Assembly: GCA_032871835.1 (NCBI GenBank) | Contig: CM065297.1 | Location: 31,567,598 to 31,631,597 of the forward strand | Direction: 5' to 3' | Source of the DNA: Dipteronia dyeriana | Lineage: Eukaryota > Streptophyta > Magnoliopsida > Sapindales > Sapindaceae | DNA length: 64,000 nucleotides | Shown here: positions 44,713 to 56,917 of the stretch, piece after piece | How positions within the stretch are numbered: the stretch's first letter is position 1 | Layout: each line of letters begins with the position of its first letter | Program-made: the position numbers and the translations under genes | The notes under the pieces: generated by a model | Told to the model about the DNA's origin: nothing | The model's database searches: none | What the model saw: only the letters and a program-made list of their open reading frames with translations

Positions 44713-45945
44713 AATGAAAATTGAATGACTCAAATCAACGGTACAAAAAGGTGTCCCAATTTAAGTCTAACCAACCAAATTTAGACACCTTTTTAGACAA
44801 CTGATTTGAGTCCAAAATTGAATAGTGCCATTGCATTTTTCAAGTTCAAAATGTTTTTCAATAATTTTCACGTTTTATATTTATAATGTTTCATGGTTTT
44901 TGTTGGTTTGAATTTGTACACGATCTGTTTCAGAAAATTATAATGTTTATCTGAGGAACGGTTGTTTAAGTCTATTCGAGAGTACATGAGCATATTAGAT
45001 TATGAACAATACTAGTAGCCCAAAAACTCGTCGTAAATAATATGATAAATAATTTGTACGCACCACATGTTGATCATATTATCGTAGATTTACATCGTAT
45101 TTATATATATACATTATTTGTCACATCATTTGATATAAGTAATATGAGTTTTGGACAAAAGTTTTAGATATTCTCATAGAAGGCCATAATTGCTTGTACT
45201 TTGGAGTTCCTTGAGCTTAAAACAAGAGATGACATAAATTAGTTGGTTAGTTGTATTTTACTTGACCTTAAATTTTGAGATCGAGAATCAAACATAGTAC
45301 ACCTACCGTTTCTTTTCGTGAAAGCCATGTTATCATGGTGGTACCATCTAAAACAAATACTATTCATTAGATGAAAGTACATATTTTTTATGATACAAGA
45401 TTTGATTTACTAATAATTGTACAATCTTTATATATAACCTATATGAGTTGTTAGAAATTGAAAAAAAAAAAAACTTTTAGATAAATTAATATTCATTCCA
45501 CTAATCAAAATTTTAATTTCTATGATAGACATATATTAAAAAATATATATTATTGGAACACTTAATAAAATTATATTTTTTAAATCATATATATTCGAGT
45601 TAGGGGTCTATAGGAGACTAGTGACAACAATTGTAATAAGTATGATTCAGAATGCAGCTCTCACTAGAGAGGAGATATTTATCTAATCTTGCGATTTATT
45701 GAACAAATGTAAGACTCAGATTCCTAATTTATTTGGTAATTGAATTATTAACGTGTCTCTTACCATGAACAACTTAAAAAAAAACTAATAAATATTTTTT
45801 TTCTTCCCTAAAAATCTCGTTGGGTGCACTTTTTAGAGAAATAATAATTTTTTTGTCCATATATCTCAATTTTGTTGTTGTGTTGATTTTAAAATTATTA
45901 TTAAATGTTTAAGTAACAAATTATATTTGTCTCTAAAATATATCT
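44713..45945. other. AT-rich intergenic DNA
   Basis: A weak inverted pair (about 45018-45055 with 45115-45165, CCAAAAACTC / GAGTTTTGG) may be a worn MITE. Nothing coding is seen. Confidence 0.4.
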
Positions 45946-45949
45946 TTAA

Positions 45950-46336
45950 CGACAGAAACAAGATATTGATTGCTTGCGTGGCTAGAACACCTGCTATAGC
46001 AATGAAAAATTTAACGTCCCTATAATTATGCTGTAACAACGATATTGATTGTCGTTAAAATGATACATTTCAAAAGCACAAAATATATCGTCATTATCAT
46101 TATGTTATAACAACGATATATATTGTCACAAGAACTGATTTCTATAGTAATGAAATTTTCTTTTCCTCACAAAAAGGTACTTTCTAGTGACAAATATTTG
46201 ATTGTTATTAAAGATATAGTCACAACAATTCTCTAGTAACGAAGTTTGGTTTTCCACACTACAAGTGCTTTCTTGCAATAAATATTTGATTTTTGTTAAA
46301 GATTTTATCGCTATTGCACTCTTTTTTATAGTGATA
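45950..46336. mobile_element. CACTA-like element end with subterminal repeats
   Basis: Repeated GTCGTTAAA/AACGATAT motifs and an imperfect tandem unit of about 93 bases (CTAGTGACAAATATTTGATT at about 46175 and TTGCAATAAATATTTGATTT at about 46273). It ends TTTTTTATAGTG, the inverse of CACTATAAAAAA. CACTA transposons have such ends and subterminal repeats. The opposite end was not found. Confidence 0.35.
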
Positions 46337-46465
46337 ATACTAAGAAAGGAGATTTCTAAACTCCCATGAGTTTTGACTAATCCTAAAAATTCTCTAGTTC
46401 CAAATTGGCTATTAAGATTAAATGAAAAAAAAGGAAGGAAAAGTTGCCCTAACTTCCAATGTATA

Positions 46466-46625
46466 TAGGGGGTGGTTCGGTTTATTTTTGGCTAAAACAT
46501 ATTGTATTGAACCGTCATATTTTTCGTTTTGAAAACAAGAATCAGTTTTAACCGTGTTAGACCTTAAAACCGGACACATTTATCTTGGTTCGATTCAATT
46601 CGGTTTTGGGTCTATTGAGCTTTGT
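46466..46625. mobile_element. hAT terminal fragment
   Basis: TAGGGGGTGGTTCGG followed by sequence similar to 21821-21965 (TTGGCTAAAACATATTG; ACCTTAAAACCGGAC; TCGGTTTTGGGTCTATTGAG). It is the third, truncated copy of this hAT family in the window. Confidence 0.75.
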
Positions 46626-46944
46626 TGTAACGAATTGAGATATTTGCACCCCAAAAAAAATTGTATATATACCATATATTTATATTTTGTCAAAATTCCA
46701 ACATTACCCTGAAATTAAATTATTAATAATTTAATTCAAAAAATAATAATTTCTTATAACTATTTACTTTTTTGAATTTTAACTAACTAAATCCTTTTCA
46801 AAAATAAAAACAAAAACTAAATCAATTTAAAAAAAATTAAGGAAAAATAAAAACACAAATAAAAAATGGAAAGCTTAGGGCGCGTTTGGTATCGTTTTTA
46901 CAATGGTGTTTTTGAAAACTATTTTTAAAAATGAAAATTATGTT
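46626..46944. other. AT-rich spacer
   Basis: Contains GGGCGCGTTTGGTATCG at about 46878, a motif seen at ends of many plant DNA transposons. No partner end was found. Confidence 0.4.
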
Positions 46945-47261
46945 TTAAAAATGTTTTTTTTTTTTAAAAATTCTCTGGGTTGAAGTGCCTCCGCTTCTGT
47001 TTGACAGGTTGAATGTGGCGTCGACCGCCAATCTATAAGCTGCCAAACAAATGGAGATTCCTGGCATCTTTTCATGGCTCGGGGAAAATGTGTCATTGTA
47101 CTCTCGAAGGAGTCTAACCAGACCCTTTTTCACTTCTACGTCCAATGTTGTTCCTACCTTGACCATCTTTGAGGGATCATCTCCCCTGATTGGTATCTCT
47201 TCTAACTCATCTACCGGGTGACCATTGGCCCACCCACTATCCTCCTCTTTTATATCCTCTT
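46945..47261 (-). pseudogene. Tat gypsy pol fragment (before RT), minus strand
   Basis: Reads KEEDSGWANGHPVDELEEIP, then VKVGTTLDVEVKKGLVRLL and REYNDTFSPSHEKMPGI, the linker just upstream of RT in Tat elements. It is cut at 47262 by the copia LTR. The other part (gag) resumes near 50607 in the same orientation, so both belong to one minus-strand Tat element. Confidence 0.75.
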
Positions 47262-49185
47262 TATTGGGATTATGCTCGATAACAAGAGTATAATAATGTA
47301 TTTGACAATCTTTTCATATTAATAAAGTGATTTCTAGTTTAACAAATCTTATAGCATTTATAGTTTAATTATTATAATTGTCAAAAGTAAATAATCATAA
47401 GGTCAAAAGACTATGACAAAAGAAGAATTGTTCATACATCTAGATATGTATGAGGTAGACATAATTTTTTAGTTGGTCTCGAATAATATTCACAAGTTAA
47501 GATAAATGTTAGGCGTCTTTATCTTGTCAAAGTTGTAGATTCTTTTGCTAGCATTTGAGTGTGATCAAATGTTATGATGAGTCTAAAATTATCAAAGTGT
47601 GGTGTCTTTGGATAAAAGAATCTAGTGCACTAGGTGCATTGAATTGGATCACAATGAAATACTTTATCTAGAACCGTCAATGGAAAAAAGTTTTCATTTG
47701 AAGACAATCGGAGAGTCTATCTCAATCCTGAGATAAATGATGGACTTATGGTTGCAAGTGTTATCATTTGAGCTATCAATGAGTACGATTATATAGCATA
47801 TTCTATCCTCGATAGTTTGGTTGTATTCATTTGTTAATCGAGAGAGAACTTCATTTATAGATATGGACATCGTGGCTCAATTTATTAAATGAGACTAGAA
47901 TACCATCATATGAATATTTTGAGGTATTGGATATTAAATCTTAACGTTAAGTTTTCAATAGTGTCTATTGAAACATGACTTCTGGTCAAGTCAAAATATC
48001 AAAGTTCAAAATGTGGTCATATGAGTAAATATGGTAACCTGGAGAGTTATAGGCAGTCTATGAGCTTTAGGCGATTACTGGTATTCTTCACGAGGATACA
48101 CCATCTCTATTAAGATTGTCTGGGGTATGAATGAGAAATATTAACTTATTCTATCTTTATTTAAGAGTTCAACTTTAGTTCTTTAGTGGAATGAACTAAA
48201 ATTAATAAATCGGACCTAAGTGAATCGTTTGTTGATTGTGGTTGATTGTGATTGATTGTGTCTATTGGAGCTTAAATTTAGATAGCCCGCCAAGATCCCC
48301 AATCCACACGAACTTGAATAGATCACTCGATATATTCTACCGGACCAATTTAGGGGTCCATTTATAATTGTATTAAGGCATGTGGACTTGTTTCTTTTAT
48401 AAGAATGAGTCTAGTTCACATGTGGACTTTTGGTTAAGGTCCAATGGATTTAATAAAATATTAAAAAAAATATTGGCACATATATATATGTTTTGAGCGG
48501 CAAGGCTATATAAAATAGCTGAATATATTTTTTTTTATTTTATTATTTAATGAAACAGAAATTAATTAATTGGTTGATTAATTTCATATATTTTATATAT
48601 ATATAAGAGGAATTTTCGGCCAGTGTAAGAAATTCAACTTGGATAGAATTCGGCCCCGTAAGAATTTTGGGAGAAAAAATTATTTTTGCTCTAGACAAAA
48701 TTCGATCAACTCTAAGAAATAGTGTGAGATTCGGCAAAGAAGAAAAGAAAGAAAGAACGTTTTGTATTCGAGAGTGCACTAGAAGCCTTCACATTAAAAG
48801 GTTTTGTGTACAACATCGAATCGAGATTCACGTGAGTTTCAATCAAATTGATTGATAATTTACAAGTGACCTAACATTCTTTATTTTATTCTTAGAGGAT
48901 TATTGTGACTAACAAAGAAAGAGATTTTGTTTGTTTCCATCCTCAGGTATAAAATTTAATGAAAGGGAGCCCACACTCCTAGGTGATTCATGTTCGTGAT
49001 TGGATTGGAAGATCTTACGGATTCAATTCGGCACTTCTTCAACCGTCACGAGAAAAAGGTACGACACTTTTATATACATCAATTAATCTAGGGTTAAGGT
49101 TCTTATTATTAAAATGGAAATTTTTTATTTATACCGAAACCCTAATCTTTCTTTTTTCACACTTCGTTGCACGATTTTCCCTTCA
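47262..49185 (+). repeat. Copia LTR, 5' copy with leader (family of 53479)
   Basis: 1924 bases matching 53479-55890. The first bases are TATTGGGATTATGCTCG where the solo copy has TGCTGGGATTATG. It ends TTTCCCTTCA just before a primer-binding site. (TA)n and GGCCAGT/GGCCCC-type motifs are shared with the solo copy; the solo copy is longer by AT-rich and CTCT segments. Confidence 0.85.
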
Positions 49186-49187
49186 AT

Positions 49188-49200
49188 TGGTATCGGAGCC
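49188..49200 (+). other. Primer-binding site of the truncated copia
   Basis: TGGTATCGGAGCC, one base changed from the initiator-Met type, two bases after the LTR. Confidence 0.8.
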
Positions 49201-50606
49201 AGGTTGTACCCTTGATTAATTGATGTATTTGTTCGTGAATCTTTTTCTTTTTATTGTATATATGTATGTTTTAGAAAGAGAAGATACTCTAGGTATTCAC
49301 ATATATATTTACATTGGAATGTATGGATATATATATATATATATATAAAGATATATATTATGTTTTATATGTGGTTTGTTATTGCTCAATTTTGGTCCTA
49401 GAATTTCAATGTAATTTTGTTTTGGGATTGTAACAAGAAGGGTAGTCTATCATCGCCATAATTTTCTTCTTGGTAGTTGCTAAGTTTTTTTTTTTTTTTT
49501 TATTTATTGTAATAAAAAATGTTGCGGTATTTTTATTTATAATTCTTCTGTAATACACTCAAGTTTCGGAGACTCAAAGGTTTGAAGAATTAGGAGCAAC
49601 TGGAACAGGTTTGGGACCGTGTGAGCTGTAGCAACGAACGTGCGTGCGAATAGCACGCAACCACGTTTATTATGGCATGGGTTGTGCACTGCATCCCTAT
49701 GAAAGCCATGGGCTGCGCATGACAACCATTTATGGGGTTGTGTCATGCGCACACCCATGGGTAGGGGCCAAGGGTGCGTACGCCCGTGGGAGGCAGCCGA
49801 GAGAGTCCGAACGAAGAAGGTCGCGTGAAGACTTGTTCGCCAAGAAATGAGTTTTTTGTGTTCCAAGACATGTAATTTACATGCTTTTCTAGGACAGACC
49901 AAAATTGTAGCTATTTATATTTTTGTAAACAATGCAATGTTTGTCGTTGTTTGATAACATGCCATATAGAATAGGAGTGCCACTCATATATCTCTTTTGG
50001 TTTGAACATGCATAGAATGGTTTAGGTATCTAAATTGACATCTAGATAACTTGGTAATCATTCTTTGGAATTCGATCACACACCTTAAATAATTGAGTAG
50101 GAGAAGATGTTTTGGAACACCTACGGCCTCCGAGTTTAGTTGAGCTTTATGTTTCGTGTAATAACCTCCCAAGAGGTACTAATGAATGAAATTTAGCAAG
50201 ATACTTCCTTACAAGGATAGACTAGACAATTAGCCCAAACGATATCTACTCCCAAAGGAGGGATATTCGTGAGGGATTATATTGAAGGTCGATAACTTGG
50301 TAACACACTCAATGTAATTTTATTAATATCCTCCCAAGAGTTCTTGTTAGTAAAATTGCAAGGCTAAAATTGAAAACGCTGGTTGTTATGTTAACAATTA
50401 GGTGGGACCTAGTCCAACTAGTAAATGGTGCGAACTCCCAAAGGAGGCTTGACATTTATGGGTGTTGGATCACCGTTGAATTTTTCAATTGAATTATTTT
50501 ATATATAATTCAAGATAAATATTCAAAAGTGCTTTATCATGATTATTTACTTATATAATTTTTGTTATTAAAAAGAAATCATGACCCCATCCCTAATCAA
50601 CATCCT
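49201..50606 (+). mobile_element. Leader of the truncated copia element
   Basis: Untranslated leader with four CCTCCCAAGAGG / CTCCCAAAGGAGG motifs (50165, 50249, 50330, 50435). A GC-richer block with CATGGG motifs lies at about 49560-49850. Near 50580 an ATG opens MTPSLINILKEIM, perhaps the gag start, but the frame is lost at the junction at about 50607. The rest of the element and its 3' LTR are missing. Confidence 0.6.
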
Positions 50607-52191
50607 AAAAGAAATCATGACCAGGCTTCCTAAGTAGCCACTCTTCATGGATGGCAAGGTAGATAGTTTTATGGGATGCATTGGGGGGGGGGGGAGGGTG
50701 TAATGACTACATCCCTCTTCATTTATAGCTATTCGTGCTACTTCCCTAGGAGGCAGTGTTGCTTTGAGAGGGGTCCTCCTGGCTGGGTTACCGCTCTCGC
50801 TGAGGCTAAAAAGGTGGATGATGGTATGTGGATTGGTTGAGAGGTCTGTTCTGGACCTTCTGAACCAGTGTAGGCTTTAGCGCCTCCTTGTTTGGACGCT
50901 TGGCATATCTCAGGTCATCGTGTTCCATCTTGACTTAGAGTTGTTCATCGATCTCCATCTGTTCTAGAGCTCTGTCATAGGCCTTATAGTATATCTCAGG
51001 TGGGTGCTTTATAAAGGACCGGAACAGTCTGCCAGCCCACAAGTTCGTCCTGAAGTTGGCCATGGTCTTTTGCTCTATGAAAAATCCCTTTTAGACCACT
51101 TATTTATGGAAATTTTCTACGTAGAGTCTGAGTGATTTCTCTCACTCCTGGATCACGTATTGGAGGTGAATAGGATCCTTGGGGCGCGGTTTGATACCCT
51201 AAAACTAAGCACTGAAATCATTGGTTAATTTAGTGAAGGAGTTGACACTGCCTGGTGGTAATTTCCTAAACCATGTCTTAGCATAATTAGTCAATGTGGT
51301 CGGAAACATACTACAAATGGTTGTCCAGGTATAGTTTTGGACCTCCATTTGTTGCACGAAGCTCTCAAGGTGGCTCAAGGGATCTTCTGTCTTGGAATAT
51401 TTATCAGTTGGCATTTTGAAATTAAGGGGCAATTTTTCCCCCCTGATTCTTCTTAAGAAAGATGTGTTCATCTTGCCCAGGGGATTCTTCTGGTTCTACC
51501 CGTGATTACCTTTCGTCAGCTCATGTATCTCCTTAGTCATCCTGGCCAACTGGTCTCATAGGTGTTTGGATCCAATCTTCATGTACTCCCTATCGGAATC
51601 CTCGTTATCTGACCCCTTTGACACCATGGAGGCTTCGTCTCAGTTCTCTCATCGGGGAAGGTTCTCCCGGGAGCTTCTTCTATTACTGGCACTACCTCCT
51701 GCACCGATTTGAGGTCGCCTCTCCTTCGCTGTCGACCTAGCCTAGGGTTGAGGGTCCCTATGAGGGATATCGAATGCAAACCTCATACATCGAGGTTGAA
51801 AGTTGGTGGATCTATCCGAAAATAGGGGCATGGTCCCGAGTCTATTATGGACCGGTACAGACAGTGGTGGTCAAAGTCTATCAAAGGCAGGTAGGTATCT
51901 TGGTACCTGGTCTGATGGTATTGCCCTTGGTGTTCGGTTTCGCGAGCTGGGGGTTGATACCTTCTGCGATCATTCGAGGGTGAACACTCTCTACAAACAT
52001 CACAACACTCTATAATAGCCTGTTCTGTTATCAGGGAAGCTAGGGCTTGGGGCGCTATCTGTGAGTTCGATTGAGGACTAGAGCTGGATTACGATGCTTT
52101 GACTTCTTCCCTCGCTTTTGAACCTTCCGAGTTGAAGTGACTGATTGGTGCCCTGATGGTTCGGGTTGACTTGGGAGGATCGAAGCCTCAT
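50607..52191 (-). pseudogene. Tat gypsy gag, minus strand, broken
   Basis: ATG at 52191 opens MRLRSSQVNP. The core is at 51205-51471: LPLNFKMPTDKYSKTEDPLS, then ESFVQQMEVQN and TWFRKLPPGSVNSF. Past a TAA at 51205 come HDDLRYAKRPNKEALKP and further C-terminal parts with stops. It matches the plus-strand gag at 57992-60640. A G run of 12-13 bases lies at 50683-50696. Confidence 0.75.
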
Positions 52192-52240
52192 ATTAATATC
52201 CTACAAAAAACAAAGTTCACAGGCTTTTAAGGGGTGTGGA

Positions 52241-52262
52241 GATTTCCCCATAGACAACGCCA
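52241..52262 (-). other. Primer-binding site of the minus-strand Tat element
   Basis: The minus strand reads TTTTTGGCGTTGTCTATGGG, the Tat-type site, directly after the LTR end at 52268. Confidence 0.75.
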
Positions 52263-52267
52263 AAAAT

Positions 52268-53267
52268 TGTTAACCGAAATTTCACTATGGGTGAGGAATT
52301 TCAGTTAACACCCTCAACCCGCTGCTAGGTAGGTTGCGGAGGGTAGGTGCCTCGTACCTTGGTGATTAAAGCGTGGTCGAATGCAATAAGAGAAAAAGAG
52401 AAGGGATAATATAATGATGTATGAATGAAAATGAACTGTTTTATTAATCTCTTTAGGTACAGTAGTGGCAATTTCTCCCCCCCTCTCTCTCTTTCACTCA
52501 CACAACTGGCGATGACGATCTTCATATATGTTGATAAGTGGCTATTTCCTTTATGGCCAAAACTCTCTGTAATGGCCAATTCATTGTCAGTCAATTTGTC
52601 TATGTTCTTGATTCCTGGCTATTAGGTCTCAAAAATCAGATGCCTTTCTCAGGACTCTGCATTGTATATATATTCTTCGATTCTTTCCAATCAAATTCCC
52701 ATAACTTAGGCTAATTGATTTCTAGTTATCGGAATTGATTAGCGTTGATGAAGACTGTCAAATAACACATGAATTACTCTCCCGAATTATATAGTTGTTT
52801 CCGTTACATTTGAACCATGAATTGGTTCACCTGCTCGTCTCATTTATGGCGCTTTAAAAGGCGAAGGGGTCAATCCATTCCTTCAACGTTGCTTGGTGGA
52901 GAATGCTGGCTTTGTACCTTCATGGCACGGTAATCTGATATACCGATCTATTCTTACTGGCGTGGCACTTGTTACCTGGTGGGCAGGATACTTATCTCAC
53001 TTGAATCAAGCCTGATATCACGGTATTGAGGTACTGGGTAGCATCATGGTACCTTGGGATGTCGTGGTACCTTGGTACTAGGTATGAGGTACCGTGGTAC
53101 CGTCTTTGTTTGATATCTGGTAATTAGTGCGATATAGTACTGACCTTTTCCAGATAATGGTATCGAGTATCTTTAGTACCTGGGAACCAGTCCCGATCTA
53201 GGTCTTACCAGGTACCAGGTAGATGAAAAATTCTTCTTTGGTCTCTAGTCTAAAAAGGTTGTTAACA
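52268..53267 (-). repeat. LTR of the minus-strand Tat element (1000 bp)
   Basis: On the minus strand it starts TGTTAACAACC and ends GGTTAACA. It matches the plus-strand LTR at about 56918-57915 in the same family, for example GACCAAAGAAGAATTTTTCAT near the start and the GGTACC-rich first half. The other LTR is not in the window. Confidence 0.75.
52930..53220. repeat. GGTACC-rich segment of the Tat LTR
   Basis: GGTACC, GGTATC and TGGTACT-type hexamers are packed about every 10-20 bases. The same occurs in the plus LTR at about 56960-57280. These self-complementary words could be protein-binding sites of the promoter region. Confidence 0.7.
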
Positions 53268-53478
53268 AAAAGTCAAATTTTTGCCCCTCTTTCTAGCACC
53301 AGTGTTGAAATAAAAAAATGAGCAGTTTAGAGTGTTTGCTGAAGCCAAAAATGAGGCATGTTGGTGATTGTAAAGAGATTCCCTTTGGGGATGAGAGGAT
53401 AATGTCCGTAGACTCCCTCATAGGGATCAGAGGGTGATGTCCGTTGAATCATTGGATGGTATTGAAGGGTGATGTTTG
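53268..53478. repeat. Minisatellite, left part (interrupted by solo LTR)
   Basis: From about 53385 on, units near GGGTGATGTCCGTAGACTCC follow with about 33-38-base period. The array continues at 55896. Confidence 0.8.
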
Positions 53479-55890
53479 TGCTGGGATTATGCTCGATAGA
53501 AAAAGTATAATAATGTTTTGACAATCTTTTCATATTAATAAAGTGATTTCTAGTTTAACAAATCTTATAGCATTTATAGTTTAATTATTATAATTGTCAA
53601 AAGTAAATAATCATAAGGTCCAAAGACTATGAGAAAAGAAGAATTGTTCGTACATCTAGATATGTATGAGGTAGACAAAATTCTTTAGTTAGTCTTGAAT
53701 AAAATTCACAACTTAAGATAAATGTTGGGCACCTTTATCTTGTTAAAGTTGTAGATTCTTTTGCTAGCATTTGAGTGGGATCAAATGTGTTATTATGAGT
53801 CTAAAATCATCAAAGTGTGGTGTCTTTGGGCAAAAGAATCTAGTGCACTGGATGCATCGAATTGGATCACAATGAAATACTTTATCTAGAATCGTCAATG
53901 GATAAAAGTTTTCATTTGAAGACAATCAGAGAGTCTATCTCAGTCCCGAGATAAATGATATATATATGGTTGCAAGTGTTATCATTTGAGCTATCAATGA
54001 GTACAATTATATGTCTATCCTCGATAGTTTGGTGGTATTCATTTGTTAATCGATAGAGAACTTCATTTATAGATATGGACATCGTGGCTCCATTTATTAA
54101 ATGAGAGTAGAATATCATTTTATGGATGTTTTAAGGTATTGGATATTAAATCTTAACGTTAAGTTTTCAATAATGTCTATTGAAACATAGCTTCTGGACA
54201 TGTCAAAATATCCAAGTTCAAAATGTGGTCATATGAGTAAATACGGTAACTTGGAGAGCTATAGGCGGTCTATGAGCTCATGGCGATTACTGATATTCTT
54301 CACGAGGATACACTTTCTCCAATAAGGTTGTCTAGGGTATGAAAGGGTAACATCAACTTATTCTAGTTAAGAGTTCAATTTTAGTTATTTAGTGGAATGA
54401 ACTAAAATTAATAGATCGGACCTAAGTGAATCATTTATTGATTGTGATTGGGTTGTGTCTATTGGAGCTTAAATTTAGATAACCCGTCAAGATCCTCAAT
54501 CCACACGAACTTGCATGGATCACTTGATATATTCTACCGGTCCAATTTAGGGATCCATCTAGAATTGTATTGAGGCATGTTGACTTGTTTCTTTTTGTAA
54601 GAATGGGTCTAGTACACACGTGGACTTTTTATAAAGGTCAAATAGATTTAATAAAATAAGATAATAATATATTGGCACATATATATGTGTTGGGCGGCAA
54701 AGCCAATTAGAATAACTTAATTATATTAATTTTTTTTATTATTTAATTAAATGGAAATTAATTAATTTGGTGATTAATTAATTATTTAAGTAAAAGTCAA
54801 ATTTTTTTTTCTAGTGGAATATGGTCTCCTAGTATTATACTATTGTTGGTAGTATAATTAGTATTAAATATTATATTTGATAAGTAGATAAATAAAATAA
54901 ATTATTTATCTAATCAAATTAGGATGTATTTAATATGGTTACAAATATACTATTGAGTTAGATTAGGAGTCTTGGTGTATGATAAAATTCTTTTTAGAAA
55001 ATGATTCTTTTCACCAAGTAAATCCACCTAAGGAAAGAATTCTTAACAACCAAATAAATCCTTCTTAGGAAAGGATTTGTGATCCTAATATATTCTATGA
55101 AGAACTTGGCCAGCTCTCTCTCTCTCTCTATATATATATATTTATAAGAGGATAGAATTCCTTTTAAAAAATGATTCTTAACTACCAAATAAATCCATCT
55201 AAGGAAAGGATTTTTGCCAACCAAGTAAATCCTTTTTAGGAGAGGATTTATGATCCTATATATATCTCTTAAGAATTTCGGCCTGCCCTAAGCAATTTCC
55301 AAGAGAGATTTTTGACCAACTCTAGTTTTTCGAAGAGAAGAATTCGGCCACCATAGAATTTTGAGGGAGAAAAATCTGATTTTACTCTAAACAAAATTCG
55401 ATCAACTCTAAGAAATAGTGTGAGATTCCGCAAAGAAGAAAAGGAAGAAAGAACGTTTAGTTTTCGATAGTACACTAGTAGCCTTTATATTAAAAGGTTT
55501 TGTATACAACATTGAATAAAGGTTCACGCGAGTTTCAATCAAATTGATTGATAATTCACAAGTGACATAACGTTCTTTGTTTTCTTCTTGGAGGATTATT
55601 ATAACTAACAAAAAGAAAGATTTTGTTTGTTTCCATCATCAGGTATACAATTTAGAGAAAGGGAGTACACACTCCTAAGTGATTCACGTTCGTGATTGGA
55701 ATGGAAGATCTTGCAGAATTAATTCGGCGCTTGTTCAATCGTCACGAGAAAAAGGTACAACACTTTTTATATACATCAATTAATCTAGGGTTAAGGTTCT
55801 TGTTATTGAAAAAGGGAAAATTTTAATTTATACCGAAACCCTAATTATATTTTATTTTCTACTCTTCCGCTGCACGTATTTTTCCCAACA
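53479..55890 (+). mobile_element. Solo LTR of the copia family (2412 bp)
   Basis: Starts TGCTGGGATTATGCTCG, ends TTTTTCCCAACA, and is flanked by exact GTTTG duplications (53474-53478 and 55891-55895). No internal region. A CTCTCTCTCTCTA/TATA microsatellite lies at about 55113-55140. Imperfect short direct repeats AGGAAAGGATTTNTGATCC at about 55068-55255. Confidence 0.9.
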
Positions 55891-55895
55891 GTTTG

Positions 55896-56010
55896 TAGAC
55901 TCTCTCATGGGTATCAAAGGGTGATGTCCGTAGACTCCCTCATGGGTGATGTCCCTAGATTTCCTCATAGATATCAAAGGATGATGTCCGTAGACTCCCT
56001 TCTATGTGTC
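55896..56010. repeat. Minisatellite, right part
   Basis: Three more units of the GGGTGATGTCCGTAGACTCC array that begins left of the solo LTR. Confidence 0.85.
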
Positions 56011-56917
56011 ACTATTGCTACCGAGTGCATTAGTCTAAATTGTTGGAATGTAATATAAGATTCCTCCTTTTTTTTACCAAGTTGAATGGGGTATTTATAG
56101 GGTTGTTTATGGTGAGTTACTATTACGTGTCATAGTTTGAGTGTTTTATGCATTGGTGTGTTATATCATTTGAATGTGAATATTCCACCGAATACGTTTT
56201 CTGAATGTGGTCAAATTTAGCACCAATGATAACCAGTCCCTCTATTTATGATAATAAACAAAATTAACTTGGTTATAGTGCTTGGTACTATGCCTTCGCT
56301 ATCTCCAGACTTCAGGTCAGTGTACCAATCACCACTTCCTAATCGGAAGTTTTTCCATTTGAGTTGCAATTGGAAAAAATTAAAAACAAAAGAGTCGGTT
56401 TTTATTATTGATAATCTATATAATATATAAAAACCGACCCTCACATCATCACTTGTCGCCGTGAGGGAGTTTTAGATTTAAATACATTAATCTATACAAT
56501 TATATATATTAGTAACATTGATTTTTTTAATGATTGTTTTGAGTATCATCAATTGAAGGCATAACTTTTGGGTTTTCAATACTAACTTTCAGGTGTCCAA
56601 TACAAATAAAAATGATATGGCAACTCAGATACTTAGATGACAAGGCATATCCACCACCGAGGTATGCGAAATTTGTCGTATTAATTTGATAAAAATTACT
56701 ATGTATCGTTGTTTGTCAGATTGTTTTTTTTTTTTTATAGAAGTTGTTAGGTGAATTGACAGTCAGCCACCATTCCCAGCCATGAACCAAGTCATGTCAT
56801 CAACCATTGACCACTATGCTCATTACCATGAAAAAACACGTAGAGATTATACAGAGGAAGAGATAAAAGATATGAGGATAAAAGGTTTTAGAGAGATGGA
56901 GATTTTGAGAGAGAAAC
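56011..56917. other. Spacer before the plus-strand Tat LTR
   Basis: No recognised gene. A 66-codon frame at 56782-56979 (MNQVMSSTIDHYAHYHEKT) is not similar to a family I know and runs into the LTR. Confidence 0.45.

Noticed and set aside
49560..49902. GC-richer block with frames on both strands (121 and 68 codons)
   Set aside because: It lies in the leader of a truncated copia element. The CATGGG/CCCATG words give palindromic repeats, and no protein family is recognisable.
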